A stretch of DNA of 64,000 bases from DAINPP01 sp963667315 (lineage in GTDB: Bacteria; Thermotogota; Thermotogae; MWEM01): contig OY763325.1 of the NCBI GenBank assembly GCA_963667315.1, positions 1,860,001 through 1,924,000 on the forward strand. Reading direction: 5' to 3'. Position 1 is the first letter of the stretch, and each line of letters begins with the position of its first letter. Under the pieces are notes generated by a model. It was not told where the DNA came from and did no database searches. It worked only from the letters and a program-made list of their open reading frames with translations. Positions 40,918 through 48,766 of the stretch are shown here, one piece after another. A program made the position numbers and the translations under genes.

Positions 40918-41625
40918 TTGAAGGTAAATTATCCGAAACCAAACTTCCCGAAGGCGTTTGAACTGTGCAAAAAAGCTTGTCCCGGCGTCAAAAAATGCAA
41001 CAAAAACGGTTTGTTATTCTACAACGATTATTTTTACAAATGCCCACTTTACGAAACACACCAAAAGATCACGCGTATACAAAAACAACTTGATCAGTCC
41101 ATACCGGAAGAATTGAAAGGTGTGACGATGGAAAACTACACACCCCAGACGCAAACGCAGCAGAAACTGATCGAGACTGTCGGGCGGTATTTCGAAAAGA
41201 AGGCATGGCGCAACGGCAAAGGCCTCATCATATGTGGTCCAAACGGCGTCGGCAAGACACATGTCGCTGTAGCCATTTACAAGAAACTCATCGGGCAGCA
41301 TGTCACGGCAGCTTTCGCCAGACCCAAACTCGACGGCGGTTTTCACGAGATAGAAGAACATTACAAGATGTTGGCAGCCCCGAAAGTCCTGATATACGAT
41401 GATTTCGGACCGGAACTCGAAAGGGATTTCATCCTCAATCATCTGTTCAACCTCTTCGACAAACGTGTTAACTCAAAAAAAGGCCTTATCGGGACGACAA
41501 ATCTGAAATCGGTCGCGTTGAAGTACAAATTCGGAACAAAGATTTTTTCGAGATTATCAAAAGACAATTTTTTCCTTCAGATTGACGGTGAGGATTTTCG
41601 CGAAAAAAAGCGGGAATTGTTTTAG
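40918..41625 (+). CDS. DnaC/IstB-like AAA+ helicase loader
   Basis: This 235-residue protein starts with TTG three bases after the previous stop, with AGGAGG upstream. The N-terminal 60 residues carry a cysteine cluster (CKKACPGVKKC, later CP) that may bind zinc or an Fe-S cluster. The AAA+ domain has Walker A GPNGVGKT from G107, Walker B VLIYDDFG, sensor 1 GLIGTTNL and the arginine-finger region IFSRLSKD. This family loads the replicative helicase onto DNA opened by the initiator. With the gene before it, this forms a minimal replication module without an obvious plasmid around it. Confidence 0.87.
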   Translation: MKVNYPKPNFPKAFELCKKACPGVKKCNKNGLLFYNDYFYKCPLYETHQKITRIQKQLDQSIPEELKGVTMENYTPQTQTQQKLIETVGRYFEKKAWRNGKGLIICGPNGVGKTHVAVAIYKKLIGQHVTAAFARPKLDGGFHEIEEHYKMLAAPKVLIYDDFGPELERDFILNHLFNLFDKRVNSKKGLIGTTNLKSVALKYKFGTKIFSRLSKDNFFLQIDGEDFREKKRELF

Positions 41626-41633
41626 ACCCCTCA

Positions 41634-41659
41634 GAAAAAGACCCCTTTACAAAGGGGTC
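41634..41659 (-). terminator. Terminator after the small exported protein gene
   Basis: The stem GACCCCTT/AAGGGGTC (41640-41659) on the minus strand is followed by five Ts. On the plus strand there is no T-tract, so it mainly serves the gene at 41713. Confidence 0.75.
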
Positions 41660-41712
41660 GATGGAGGAATTTATTATGTTTTTTTATTATTGTCTGAGGT
41701 TGGGCTAATTTT

Positions 41713-42279
41713 TTAATCCATCGGCGGGAAGGTGATGATGATTCTCAGGGTACTCTCATTTTCCCCCGAAGCCACCTTGCCATCCGAAAGCGTCGGATCG
41801 TATGCCAGGTTGAAGTTCAAATCAAGTTTTCCGGCTCTGAACGAAAGCTCATCCGATGTGATCTGTGTACGCTTTGAGCCATTACCGATCTTCAGATGCT
41901 CTTCAACATACGCCTCATAACTCCCGGCCTTTCTGATCAGCTCCTCTTTGATCACCTTCTCATCCAGTTTCAGGCAGGCACTGATCCCTTCGTCTACGGC
42001 TGTTTCGTTTTCCCAGTAATACGCTATCGTGAACCTTGCGTTCGTCGTCAATGATACCCCGAAATTCTCTTCGTATCCTTCATCGGAAACGAGGTTGGGT
42101 TCAAAATCTATCTTCATGCCGTCCCGATCACTCTGAACGGATTCATTTAAGACGGTCACTTCCTTGACCGCTCCGATCTTCAACGTGATGGATACCGTCG
42201 CTTCATCCTTTTCCGCAAACCCAAAAGCGGCTATCATCATTATTATCGTTATCATCATGATTGTCTTTTTCATCTTCAC
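41713..42279 (-). CDS. Small exported protein of unknown function
   Basis: This 188-residue protein is counted from a GTG at 42279; the ATG two codons later (42273), with AGGAGTGGGTGAAG before it, is the better start. A clear signal peptide (KKTIMMITIIMMIAAFGFA, cleavage after AFGFA) is followed by a mature region of about 165 residues. That region is rich in beta-prone and acidic residues (ATVSITLKIGAVKEVTVLNESV, then TLRIIITFPPMD). There is no lipobox, and only one cysteine. The pattern suggests a small secreted or wall-associated beta-sandwich, but no family is recognised. It lies convergent to the replication module and upstream of the large-lipoprotein block. Confidence 0.75.
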   Translation of the reverse strand: MKMKKTIMMITIIMMIAAFGFAEKDEATVSITLKIGAVKEVTVLNESVQSDRDGMKIDFEPNLVSDEGYEENFGVSLTTNARFTIAYYWENETAVDEGISACLKLDEKVIKEELIRKAGSYEAYVEEHLKIGNGSKRTQITSDELSFRAGKLDLNFNLAYDPTLSDGKVASGENESTLRIIITFPPMD

Positions 42280-42704
42280 CCACTCCTTTTAACTATCAGT
42301 TTTAACTTGAAACTTAAAGGGTCGGTCCCTCACGAGACCATTTTACCATTCTAAAATTTCCCTCAAATTTCTTCATTTTAGAATTTTTTCGTTCACTCTC
42401 CCTTAACTGTTTTGAGTATATACCATTTTTAGAAAAATATCAAATAATTTACAAAATGTATACAATCATTATCAATTATTTATTAAAAAAGAGAGAAAAG
42501 CGTTAGATAATAGTTGTGTATAATCAACAATATAACCATTAAATCTGTTAATAGGGTAAAAAGAACCAATAATAGATTAATAGTGATATTATTTATTGTT
42601 ATTTAGATTAATTTTAAGGTAAAATTACTAAAATAAAACTCAATATGTTAACACATTTCCGGAATTACTTGTTTATACACCTTTTGAGACTTTTTGTCAA
42701 GAAA
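42280..42704. other. AT-rich intergenic region with a 10-base inverted repeat
   Basis: This long non-coding, strongly AT-rich stretch contains the perfect inverted repeat ATTCTAAAAT (42348-42357)/ATTTTAGAAT (42375-42384), 17 bases apart, with Ts after the right arm on the plus strand. It lies upstream of the minus-strand gene at 41713 and could be an operator or a transcript end. No gene is supported in the remainder. Confidence 0.5.
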
Positions 42705-42740
42705 GAAAAAAAGACCACCGACAAACTTCGCGGTGGTCTT
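42705..42740 (-). terminator. Terminator after the 1.3-kilo-residue lipoprotein gene
   Basis: The stem AAGACCACCG/CGGTGGTCTT with a 10-base loop is followed on the minus strand by a T-rich run. Confidence 0.88.
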
Positions 42741-42777
42741 GTTCTTATATTCAGGATTTAAAGATCGTTTACAACCA

Positions 42778-45700
42778 TTACATCCCATCATCCGTTCCAA
42801 GCTTCACAAATTGCCCGTCCTTTTCAGGATCGACGTAAAGAACCGGTCGATTTGCACCAGATTCAAGCTTCCAGTAGACGAAATCGCCATTTGAATCGGA
42901 TTCAAATTCCCAGCCGGACATCGGGGCACTAGTCGTTGAGGTTAGATTTGAGATGTCTGCGCCATCAACGGTTGCTGTTCCTTTGCTGAAGCTTTCATTT
43001 ACACCTTCCCATTTCACCACCATGGAAGAATTGGCATAACAGCCGCTGATTGTAATACCTGTTCCGGTACCCCCGACAACACGATTAGTCGTTGCTCTCC
43101 CTTTGTCATCATCATAATAATTCCCCGCAGTTACCAATGGGTTGAACGCGATCGAATTTGATATGGCACTACCTGTGTTGAGTGAACCGACAAGACCGGC
43201 AACATTGTTAACATTATCCGTATTTGAAATCGTCACGTTTCCGGTTGTATAGCAATTTGAAATTGCAGAATTGATACAGCTTCCAACCAGTCCGCCGTAG
43301 GCATAATGGTTCCCCCCTGTATCACCGAGGGCATAGGCATTTTTTAGCACACTGTCTTCTGTCAGTTTTCCTACAAGACCACCACCAAAGGTCTGATATC
43401 CAGATCCTGTGGGCTGAATATCAACAGCTGCAAAACAGCCATTCACAGTCGTTTTGTAGGTTTCACCAATCAATCCGCCGTAAGTCCCCTTTGTTGGCTT
43501 GATCACACCGGTTGAACAGGAATAATCGACATAAACCCTATTATCACTATAATCCCACACCATCCCAATCAAACCACCGAGAGAGGATGTCCCGGTAATA
43601 TCCACATTTATTGCAGAACAATATTTTATAACACCTTTTCCAAGCGAACCAAGCAACCCACCGGAATAAGTACCAACGTTGAGGGTTACATTCTTGACAG
43701 CGCAATTTGTCACCGTTGCTCCAAAATCAACAGCCCCAATCAATCCGCCAACATAGTATTCGGAACACGTTATCACAATACCATCAACCGTCAAATTCTT
43801 CACTTCGGTATTCACGCCTCCGCCAACAACACCAAAAAACCCAACATTTCCGTTTGCCGGGGCTCTATTGATCATCAGATTTTTAATCGTATAGCCATTT
43901 CCGTTAAAAGACCCTTTGAAATAATCGGCCCCGTCCCAGTCGCCATCTTCAAAGCCTATCGGATCCCAGCCACTACCTGTCGTATAGGTCGTCTTGTTGG
44001 CAGACGCATCTTCATAAGAACTGTCTGCGTTAAAATCAAGATCCCTGTTCAATTTGTAGCACTTTTCAAGTGTCCATCCATCTGTTCCACTGCCTATTTT
44101 TGCCAGTTCTTCTATGCTATCGATCATAAACGGATGTTCAGACGTTCCATCTTCGATCACATTCTCCTCCGTAGTGAATCTCCATTCAACACTCAAAGCC
44201 GTTGCACCGTACAGATCTACACTCTCAACCTGCCAGTAATAGTCCGTCAAACCAGCAAGCCCCGTCGTTGCATACTGCGTATCAGAGATATCTCCTGCAA
44301 CCTTCGTCAGATTTCCACTGTCTGTCCCCATGAAAATACGGTACGTCTCAGCCCTGTCCGATGCTGTCCATTCAAGAATTGGGGCAACTGACACATCCAC
44401 CTGCGTATTCGCCGGACTGCTCAGTGTTGGGGCCGACGGTCCCGCAATCGCATCTGTTGCAACTTTTGCACTCTGTGCATAAAATGCAGGAGTCGACTGA
44501 AGTGTCACATAATACGTCGTTCCCGTTTGAATCTGAGGATGATCTATCTGAACATATGTCATGTCAAGTCTTGAAGACATCGGCTGCACCGTGTAAACCG
44601 CACTTGCCACTTCCGTCAGATCAGTTTCATTTGTAAACAGTCTCGCGATATCACCGTCATTCAAGGTCGTATAGACTCTCGCCCATTTTTCTCCGCCGTG
44701 CACAATCACCTGACTATCCAGCAGCATCGTTGTTTCAAAGAAAATATCTGCCGCATCAGATTCGGGATTGTTTTTTATCTGATTATTCATATAGGTATTC
44801 GTCGTTGTCGTGCCTTCCACTTCAACTGCATTTCGTGCAGTCCCCGGCAGGAGATGCGGCAGCCAGGCATCACCTGCATCATTTCTTATCCTGGAACCTT
44901 CTTCCACACTGATCCCGGCTCCCCTTGCCATTGCCAGGTTGTTTCTAATTTCATTTTCAACAATCTTCGCTTCAGAATCTGTATAGACAAAGATCCCCCC
45001 ACCCGCATAGGCATAATTGTCCTCGATGAGATTATGATGAATATACGGAATATTTGCAGGATTCACCAGTCCATCCGTCTGTATATAAATACCACCACCG
45101 TACATAGACCCGGAATTCCCGGAAATTTTACAATTTCTGATCTCAGGGGTCGCATCAAGGATAAAAACACCGAGTTGTCCCGCTGTTTCCTTCGCCATAC
45201 GGCTGGTCAACGTCAGCCCTTCGATAATCGTCTTTTCCGTTTGTCCGTTGCTGATGGACAGAACATCTTTCAATGCCGGCCCACCGTTGGCAAGAATGCC
45301 ATTCGCATTAACGATCGTTCTGTCTCTCGTCTCACTGTCCATCGGGTTGATACTTCTGATATGATAATTATTGCTGTTTTGACTCATATCAATTGCTTCT
45401 TTGTACTCACCCGGCCATACCGTTATCGTCGCACCATCATCACCTGCGTCGATAGCCGCCTGGATACTGTCATGCCATCCGATCGTATCATCTGTTTTCT
45501 CAAGTCTGACGAAAGGATTCGCATTTACACGCATCTCAAGTTCTTTCTTGTACGGTTCCCCATAACTTGATCGAACTGTCAATGTCCCATCCGTTGTCAG
45601 TGTGGATGTGTCTGTCAGCTCCCCTTCTGTTATCTTAAAGGTATACGTCTGATCCGACCCATCCACCGCCTCAAGATAGGTCTTCACCTGCGCAACCGTC

Positions 45701-46794
45701 GTTCCACTTGCCACTTTCAAAACCGTCGCAGGATCCGTAATGATTTGTACTGCCGCTTCATTTCCGGGTTTTACGCGAATATCCGTCTCTGTTGAGTAGA
45801 TAATCTCGGAAAATCTGGCGTTTTTTACCAGATCCATACTATTTGTCGTTGCATATTCGATAACACAATCGTATAAACTGCCGCTTCTATTTACAAAACT
45901 GCATACCGTCGCATCGCCTTTCAACTGAATCTCATATACACCACTCTGTTTGTACTTTCCCGGTAGATTTGTATCTTTTATTGTCAGGATCAGGATCTGT
46001 TCCCCGCTGTTATCCAAGATGTCATATGTGTATGTTGCACTTTCGTCTATCGTTCCCATTTTCCCAAGCTGCCAGACTCTGTTTCGCATATCGGGATCAG
46101 AGATTACGGGGGATCCGTTTTCTATCTTCACACGGTTCGGATTGTCCGTTTCAAGGAAACTTTCGTGGTTACTCAGCCCCTTCAGAAATGAAAAAGCCCC
46201 ATTCACGCTGTGATCATCAGATACCTGTCTCGCATCGTAATAGCGTTTCATCGTGTAAACATATCCGTCACTGCTCTTCACATGTGTTGGACGAAGGAGT
46301 TTCCCATCATCATATACCATCTCATCCGGTGCCTTCTTCATGAATATATAATCTACCAGAGTCATCTCGTACAATTTATTCGCCTTCGTCAGCCAGATGT
46401 ATTCTATTGCAATCTCATCACCGTTCCTAAAAGAAACCATTTCTTTTGCTTTACTTACAGTACCCTCTTCTATCTTTTCAGCATCTGTAAACTCAGGCAA
46501 AAAGACCAGCAGCTGTCCTTTATTCAGGGGATTGGGCTTTACATCAAACACACCATTCTCCATCCGAAAAGTATAAGCTGTTCCCTTCAATCGCCTCTCA
46601 AGGTGTTCATGATCAATTGTCAACACCCAAAATCCAAGAGCCGACAAGTCTTCTATCTCATAACCTCCGGTTAACTCTGAAAGCTTCAGTATCTCAGATA
46701 CCCCTGTATTATTTGTATCAGAGTCTTCCTGATTCACACAGGAAACCAACAACAATACAATCATCAGAATGGGTAAAAACATTAACTTTTTCAT
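42778..46794 (-). CDS. Large surface lipoprotein: YYDARQVS region, beta-helix, Fn3 and GLUG repeats
   Basis: This protein of about 1338 residues starts at ATG 46794, with GGGAGG upstream; a longer open frame begins at 46845. The signal peptide ends LLLVSC. The order is: shared N-terminal region (about 25-310; LVDYIFMKKAPDEM, LRPTHVKSSDG, YYDARQVS, then RVWQLGKMGTIDES); an Ig-like region; and a right-handed beta-helix (about 450-740; IQAAIDAGDDGATITVWPGEY, GGGIYIQTDG). A fibronectin-III-like domain (about 800-900; APILEWTASDRAETYRIF) and a GLUG-repeat C-terminal part (about 920-1270; VGGLIGAVDFGATVTNC) follow. It joins both C-terminal fold types seen in its paralogs, suggesting module shuffling. 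Cell-surface binding or polysaccharide interaction is inferred. Confidence 0.85.
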   Translation of the reverse strand: MKKLMFLPILMIVLLLVSCVNQEDSDTNNTGVSEILKLSELTGGYEIEDLSALGFWVLTIDHEHLERRLKGTAYTFRMENGVFDVKPNPLNKGQLLVFLPEFTDAEKIEEGTVSKAKEMVSFRNGDEIAIEYIWLTKANKLYEMTLVDYIFMKKAPDEMVYDDGKLLRPTHVKSSDGYVYTMKRYYDARQVSDDHSVNGAFSFLKGLSNHESFLETDNPNRVKIENGSPVISDPDMRNRVWQLGKMGTIDESATYTYDILDNSGEQILILTIKDTNLPGKYKQSGVYEIQLKGDATVCSFVNRSGSLYDCVIEYATTNSMDLVKNARFSEIIYSTETDIRVKPGNEAAVQIITDPATVLKVASGTTVAQVKTYLEAVDGSDQTYTFKITEGELTDTSTLTTDGTLTVRSSYGEPYKKELEMRVNANPFVRLEKTDDTIGWHDSIQAAIDAGDDGATITVWPGEYKEAIDMSQNSNNYHIRSINPMDSETRDRTIVNANGILANGGPALKDVLSISNGQTEKTIIEGLTLTSRMAKETAGQLGVFILDATPEIRNCKISGNSGSMYGGGIYIQTDGLVNPANIPYIHHNLIEDNYAYAGGGIFVYTDSEAKIVENEIRNNLAMARGAGISVEEGSRIRNDAGDAWLPHLLPGTARNAVEVEGTTTTNTYMNNQIKNNPESDAADIFFETTMLLDSQVIVHGGEKWARVYTTLNDGDIARLFTNETDLTEVASAVYTVQPMSSRLDMTYVQIDHPQIQTGTTYYVTLQSTPAFYAQSAKVATDAIAGPSAPTLSSPANTQVDVSVAPILEWTASDRAETYRIFMGTDSGNLTKVAGDISDTQYATTGLAGLTDYYWQVESVDLYGATALSVEWRFTTEENVIEDGTSEHPFMIDSIEELAKIGSGTDGWTLEKCYKLNRDLDFNADSSYEDASANKTTYTTGSGWDPIGFEDGDWDGADYFKGSFNGNGYTIKNLMINRAPANGNVGFFGVVGGGVNTEVKNLTVDGIVITCSEYYVGGLIGAVDFGATVTNCAVKNVTLNVGTYSGGLLGSLGKGVIKYCSAINVDITGTSSLGGLIGMVWDYSDNRVYVDYSCSTGVIKPTKGTYGGLIGETYKTTVNGCFAAVDIQPTGSGYQTFGGGLVGKLTEDSVLKNAYALGDTGGNHYAYGGLVGSCINSAISNCYTTGNVTISNTDNVNNVAGLVGSLNTGSAISNSIAFNPLVTAGNYYDDDKGRATTNRVVGGTGTGITISGCYANSSMVVKWEGVNESFSKGTATVDGADISNLTSTTSAPMSGWEFESDSNGDFVYWKLESGANRPVLYVDPEKDGQFVKLGTDDGM

Positions 46795-47003
46795 CTTCTC
46801 CCTCCCACTGTTTTTATTTTCTAATACCCATCTTATCATTTTCATTTTGACATTAAGAACCGTTTACTTTACAACATGGCAAGCAATAACCCAAAACACA
46901 TATTATACAAGAATGACTATGAATCACCTTGACATCAATTTCGTAAAACCAAATAGCCTCACCACAAAGAATTCCACTTGTGAAGTTGCGTGATGTGCCG
47001 AAA

Positions 47004-47040
47004 GAAAAAACCTCTCAGTTTAATCCGAGAGGTTTTTTCT
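47004..47040. terminator. Terminator after the small membrane protein gene
   Basis: The stem AAAAAACCTCTC/GAGAGGTTTTTT with a 10-base loop lies about 50 bases beyond the minus-strand gene ending at 47090. A/T runs on both sides would allow it to work in both directions. Confidence 0.88.
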
Positions 47041-47089
47041 TTTCCTTTTATTCTCTTTAATACATCTTATTTTGCAGCCAACTTTTCAA

Positions 47090-47572
47090 TTACGCCTCAA
47101 GATTTTCCTTTTTCCTTCTGAAGATATCTCTCACAACGATCACGAAGAGGGCGATTAAAACAACAATGCCGCCGATCTCGCCCATTTTCCTCTCGACGAT
47201 GTAATAGATAGGAACAGAAAGAGGCGCCCAGAAAAACAGCGTGAAGACAAGGCCCAGCATCGGATGGATCTTCTTCCCGTGGAAAAACAGTGTATCAACA
47301 CTTCCCACAGCGAGAGATACCGACACAAACAGCATAAACAGTTCCATACTCTCGGCGAACGTCTCCTTGAACACCACCATTACCAGCAACATGAACAACA
47401 GATCAAGTGCCAGGAGAGAAACCTGTGATAGATTCTCCGATCTGAGTGAAGCGAGTATCGCCAGTCCGATAGAAGCAACGATGGCAACAGTTACCGTTGT
47501 ACTGAAGGAAAAAAGGATGAAGGACAGTGCAATCGTCAGGGCACCACCCAACGCTATGATTATTTTTGTCAT
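47090..47572 (-). CDS. Small multi-pass membrane protein of unknown function
   Basis: This protein of about 160 residues starts at ATG 47572 (GAGAGGTG upstream); an in-frame GTG lies two codons earlier. About five TM helices are visible: IIIALGGALTIALSFILFSF, VTVAIVASIGLAILAS, LLALDLLFMLLVMVVF, LFMLFVSVSLAVGSV, and MLGLVFTLFFWAPLSVPIYYI followed by a last helix and the basic tail RRKKENLEA. No conserved motif is recognised. It stands alone, divergent from the DUF1659-type operon. Confidence 0.7.
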   Translation of the reverse strand: MTKIIIALGGALTIALSFILFSFSTTVTVAIVASIGLAILASLRSENLSQVSLLALDLLFMLLVMVVFKETFAESMELFMLFVSVSLAVGSVDTLFFHGKKIHPMLGLVFTLFFWAPLSVPIYYIVERKMGEIGGIVVLIALFVIVVRDIFRRKKENLEA

Positions 47573-47710
47573 ATACACCTCTCAGAAATAAAATTTTTGG
47601 ATAAAATACTCCCCGATGATTATAACATGCGGTGAGGGGGAAGACCTCCCAAACCGTATAACCCGCATTATCCACTCTCACAGAAAAACAGCGATCACAC
47701 GCCAACGTTT

Positions 47711-47792
47711 CACACTATATGTGATATTAACTCATCTTTCACTACATATAAACGTGATTATATTTGACAATACACACATTATGTGGTATTAT
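47711..47792 (+). promoter_or_regulatory. Promoter and CAC-N5-GTG operator sites of the DUF1659/DUF2922 operon
   Basis: TTGACA (47764-47769) and TATTAT (47787-47792) are 17 bases apart. The spacer holds the palindrome CACATTATGTG (47775-47785). A second palindrome, CACACTATATGTG (47711-47723), lies upstream. The layout suggests a repressor that covers the promoter. The replication module promoter at 39922 has the related CACATATCGTG in the same place. Confidence 0.65.
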
Positions 47793-47852
47793 GTTTTTGC
47801 AGCCACGAAATGATGTCGGCTAAGCAATCCAAAACAGAGAGGAGGTGACCAT

Positions 47853-48086
47853 ATGGCACTTGGAGATACAGCAACGATGGAGCTTGAGACAAAGAAGCTC
47901 GAAATCATATTCGACACGGGCGTCGTCGGCGACAAACCCGTTCTCAAGAGGGTTTATGTACCGGTCAACGGTTCGACAACGATGCAGGAAGCCTACGATA
48001 TGGCTTACGCATTTGCAGAATTTTCATCATATGCCCTTTACGGGATTGAGATAAACGCAACACAGGTCCTCGGACCGATTAACTAA
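47853..48086 (+). CDS. DUF1659-like small protein
   Basis: This 77-residue protein has GAGGAGGTGACC before the ATG. The sequence LEIIFDTGVVGDKPVLKRVYVPV, followed by TTMQEAYDMAYAFAEF, has the pattern of the Bacillota DUF1659 family (beta-rich start, then a YDxAxAxA helix). Members are usually found directly before a DUF2922 gene, as here. Their function is unknown. The operon has its own strong promoter with palindromic sites, and a third small gene follows. Confidence 0.8.
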   Translation: MALGDTATMELETKKLEIIFDTGVVGDKPVLKRVYVPVNGSTTMQEAYDMAYAFAEFSSYALYGIEINATQVLGPIN

Positions 48087-48168
48087 ATCTTTATCACGAT
48101 TCGAAGGATACGGGCGGTGATTTCCGCCCATTCAAAATAAGATCCAACGACTGAAAGGAGGTGAAACG

Positions 48169-48387
48169 ATGGCAAAGACACTGAATATCTCTTTTGTCAA
48201 GGCAGACGGAACAGGTAGAAAGACGTTTAAAATCCCGGAACCACCGGTTGATATAGATACGAAGACAGCCCTCATCGAGGGGAACATGTCCAGCTACGTC
48301 GAAGGCAAAATCCCCGACTACACACAGTTCGACGAGGCGAAGGTTGTTGAAACGACAACGAATGAGTTGATCAATCTTGTGGACTGA
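48169..48387 (+). CDS. DUF2922-like small protein
   Basis: This 72-residue protein has AAAGGAGGTGAAACG before the ATG. The sequence KTLNISFVKADGTGRKTFKIPEP, with later AKVVETTTNELIN, matches the DUF2922 pattern: an N-terminal beta hairpin with a F..A.G...T..I..P core and a C-terminal A.VVETT..E segment. It is the usual companion of DUF1659 genes in Clostridia and Bacilli. The biochemical role is unknown. A copy of the palindromic repeat lies between it and the next gene. Confidence 0.82.
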   Translation: MAKTLNISFVKADGTGRKTFKIPEPPVDIDTKTALIEGNMSSYVEGKIPDYTQFDEAKVVETTTNELINLVD

Positions 48388-48410
48388 TCTTCATACTTGG
48401 AATTTTAATG

Positions 48411-48436
48411 TAGGGGCAATTCACGAATTGCCCCCT
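48411..48436. repeat. TAGGGGCAATTC-AC-GAATTGCCCC palindromic repeat, copy 3
   Basis: The inverted repeat GGGGCAATTC/GAATTGCCCC has 10-base arms and a 2-base loop. It lies between the DUF2922 gene and the third gene of the operon, 17 bases before its start codon and just ahead of its AGGAGGTGAG ribosome site. As RNA it would form a hairpin there and could tune expression of that gene. Confidence 0.8.
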
Positions 48437-48453
48437 GTTAAAGGAGGTGAGAA

Positions 48454-48714
48454 ATGGAATTGAAAAAACTCGGCTTTAACATTTGGCGCCTTGTTGTGAT
48501 GCTCTCGCATATCATCACTCAGATTGAGAATTCTCAACTGACGGGAGAGCAGAAGAAACTGTACACCATCAACAAGGTCATTGCATTTGTGAAACCGTTC
48601 AACCTTCCCTTACCGGAATTCGTATTGAACGCGATATTATCACCGTTAATCGACATGATCGTTGACAACTTCAACCTTGAAGGGGTTTTCGAACATGCTT
48701 TAGATAAAGAATAA
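48454..48714 (+). CDS. Small amphipathic protein, third gene of the DUF1659/DUF2922 operon
   Basis: This 86-residue protein has an AAAGGAGGTGAG ribosome site. It is mostly helical with hydrophobic segments (FNIWRLVVMLSHIITQIEN, FVLNAILSPLIDMIVDNF). The composition and size recall small phage-holin-like or membrane-associated proteins, but no certain family is seen. It shares the operon promoter and ends at a strong bidirectional terminator at 48721. Confidence 0.72.
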   Translation: MELKKLGFNIWRLVVMLSHIITQIENSQLTGEQKKLYTINKVIAFVKPFNLPLPEFVLNAILSPLIDMIVDNFNLEGVFEHALDKE

Positions 48715-48720
48715 AGAAGC

Positions 48721-48756
48721 AAAAGGGGGACGCATTTTAATGCGTCCCCCTTTTTT
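48721..48756. terminator. Bidirectional terminator between convergent genes
   Basis: The perfect stem GGGGGACGCA/TGCGTCCCCC, flanked by A- and T-runs, sits between the plus-strand small operon and the minus-strand giant lipoprotein gene. Confidence 0.95.
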
Positions 48757-48766
48757 AATTTATCAA

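Noticed and set aside
41674..41709. Short ORF MFFYYCLRLG with a good GGAGG upstream
   Set aside because: It is only 10 codons between two convergent genes, without any paralog or conservation evidence.
44698..45570. 290-codon plus-strand ORF inside the 42778 lipoprotein gene
   Set aside because: Its composition is Arg/Ile/His-rich with no motif, and it lies fully antisense to a clearly folded beta-helix coding region.
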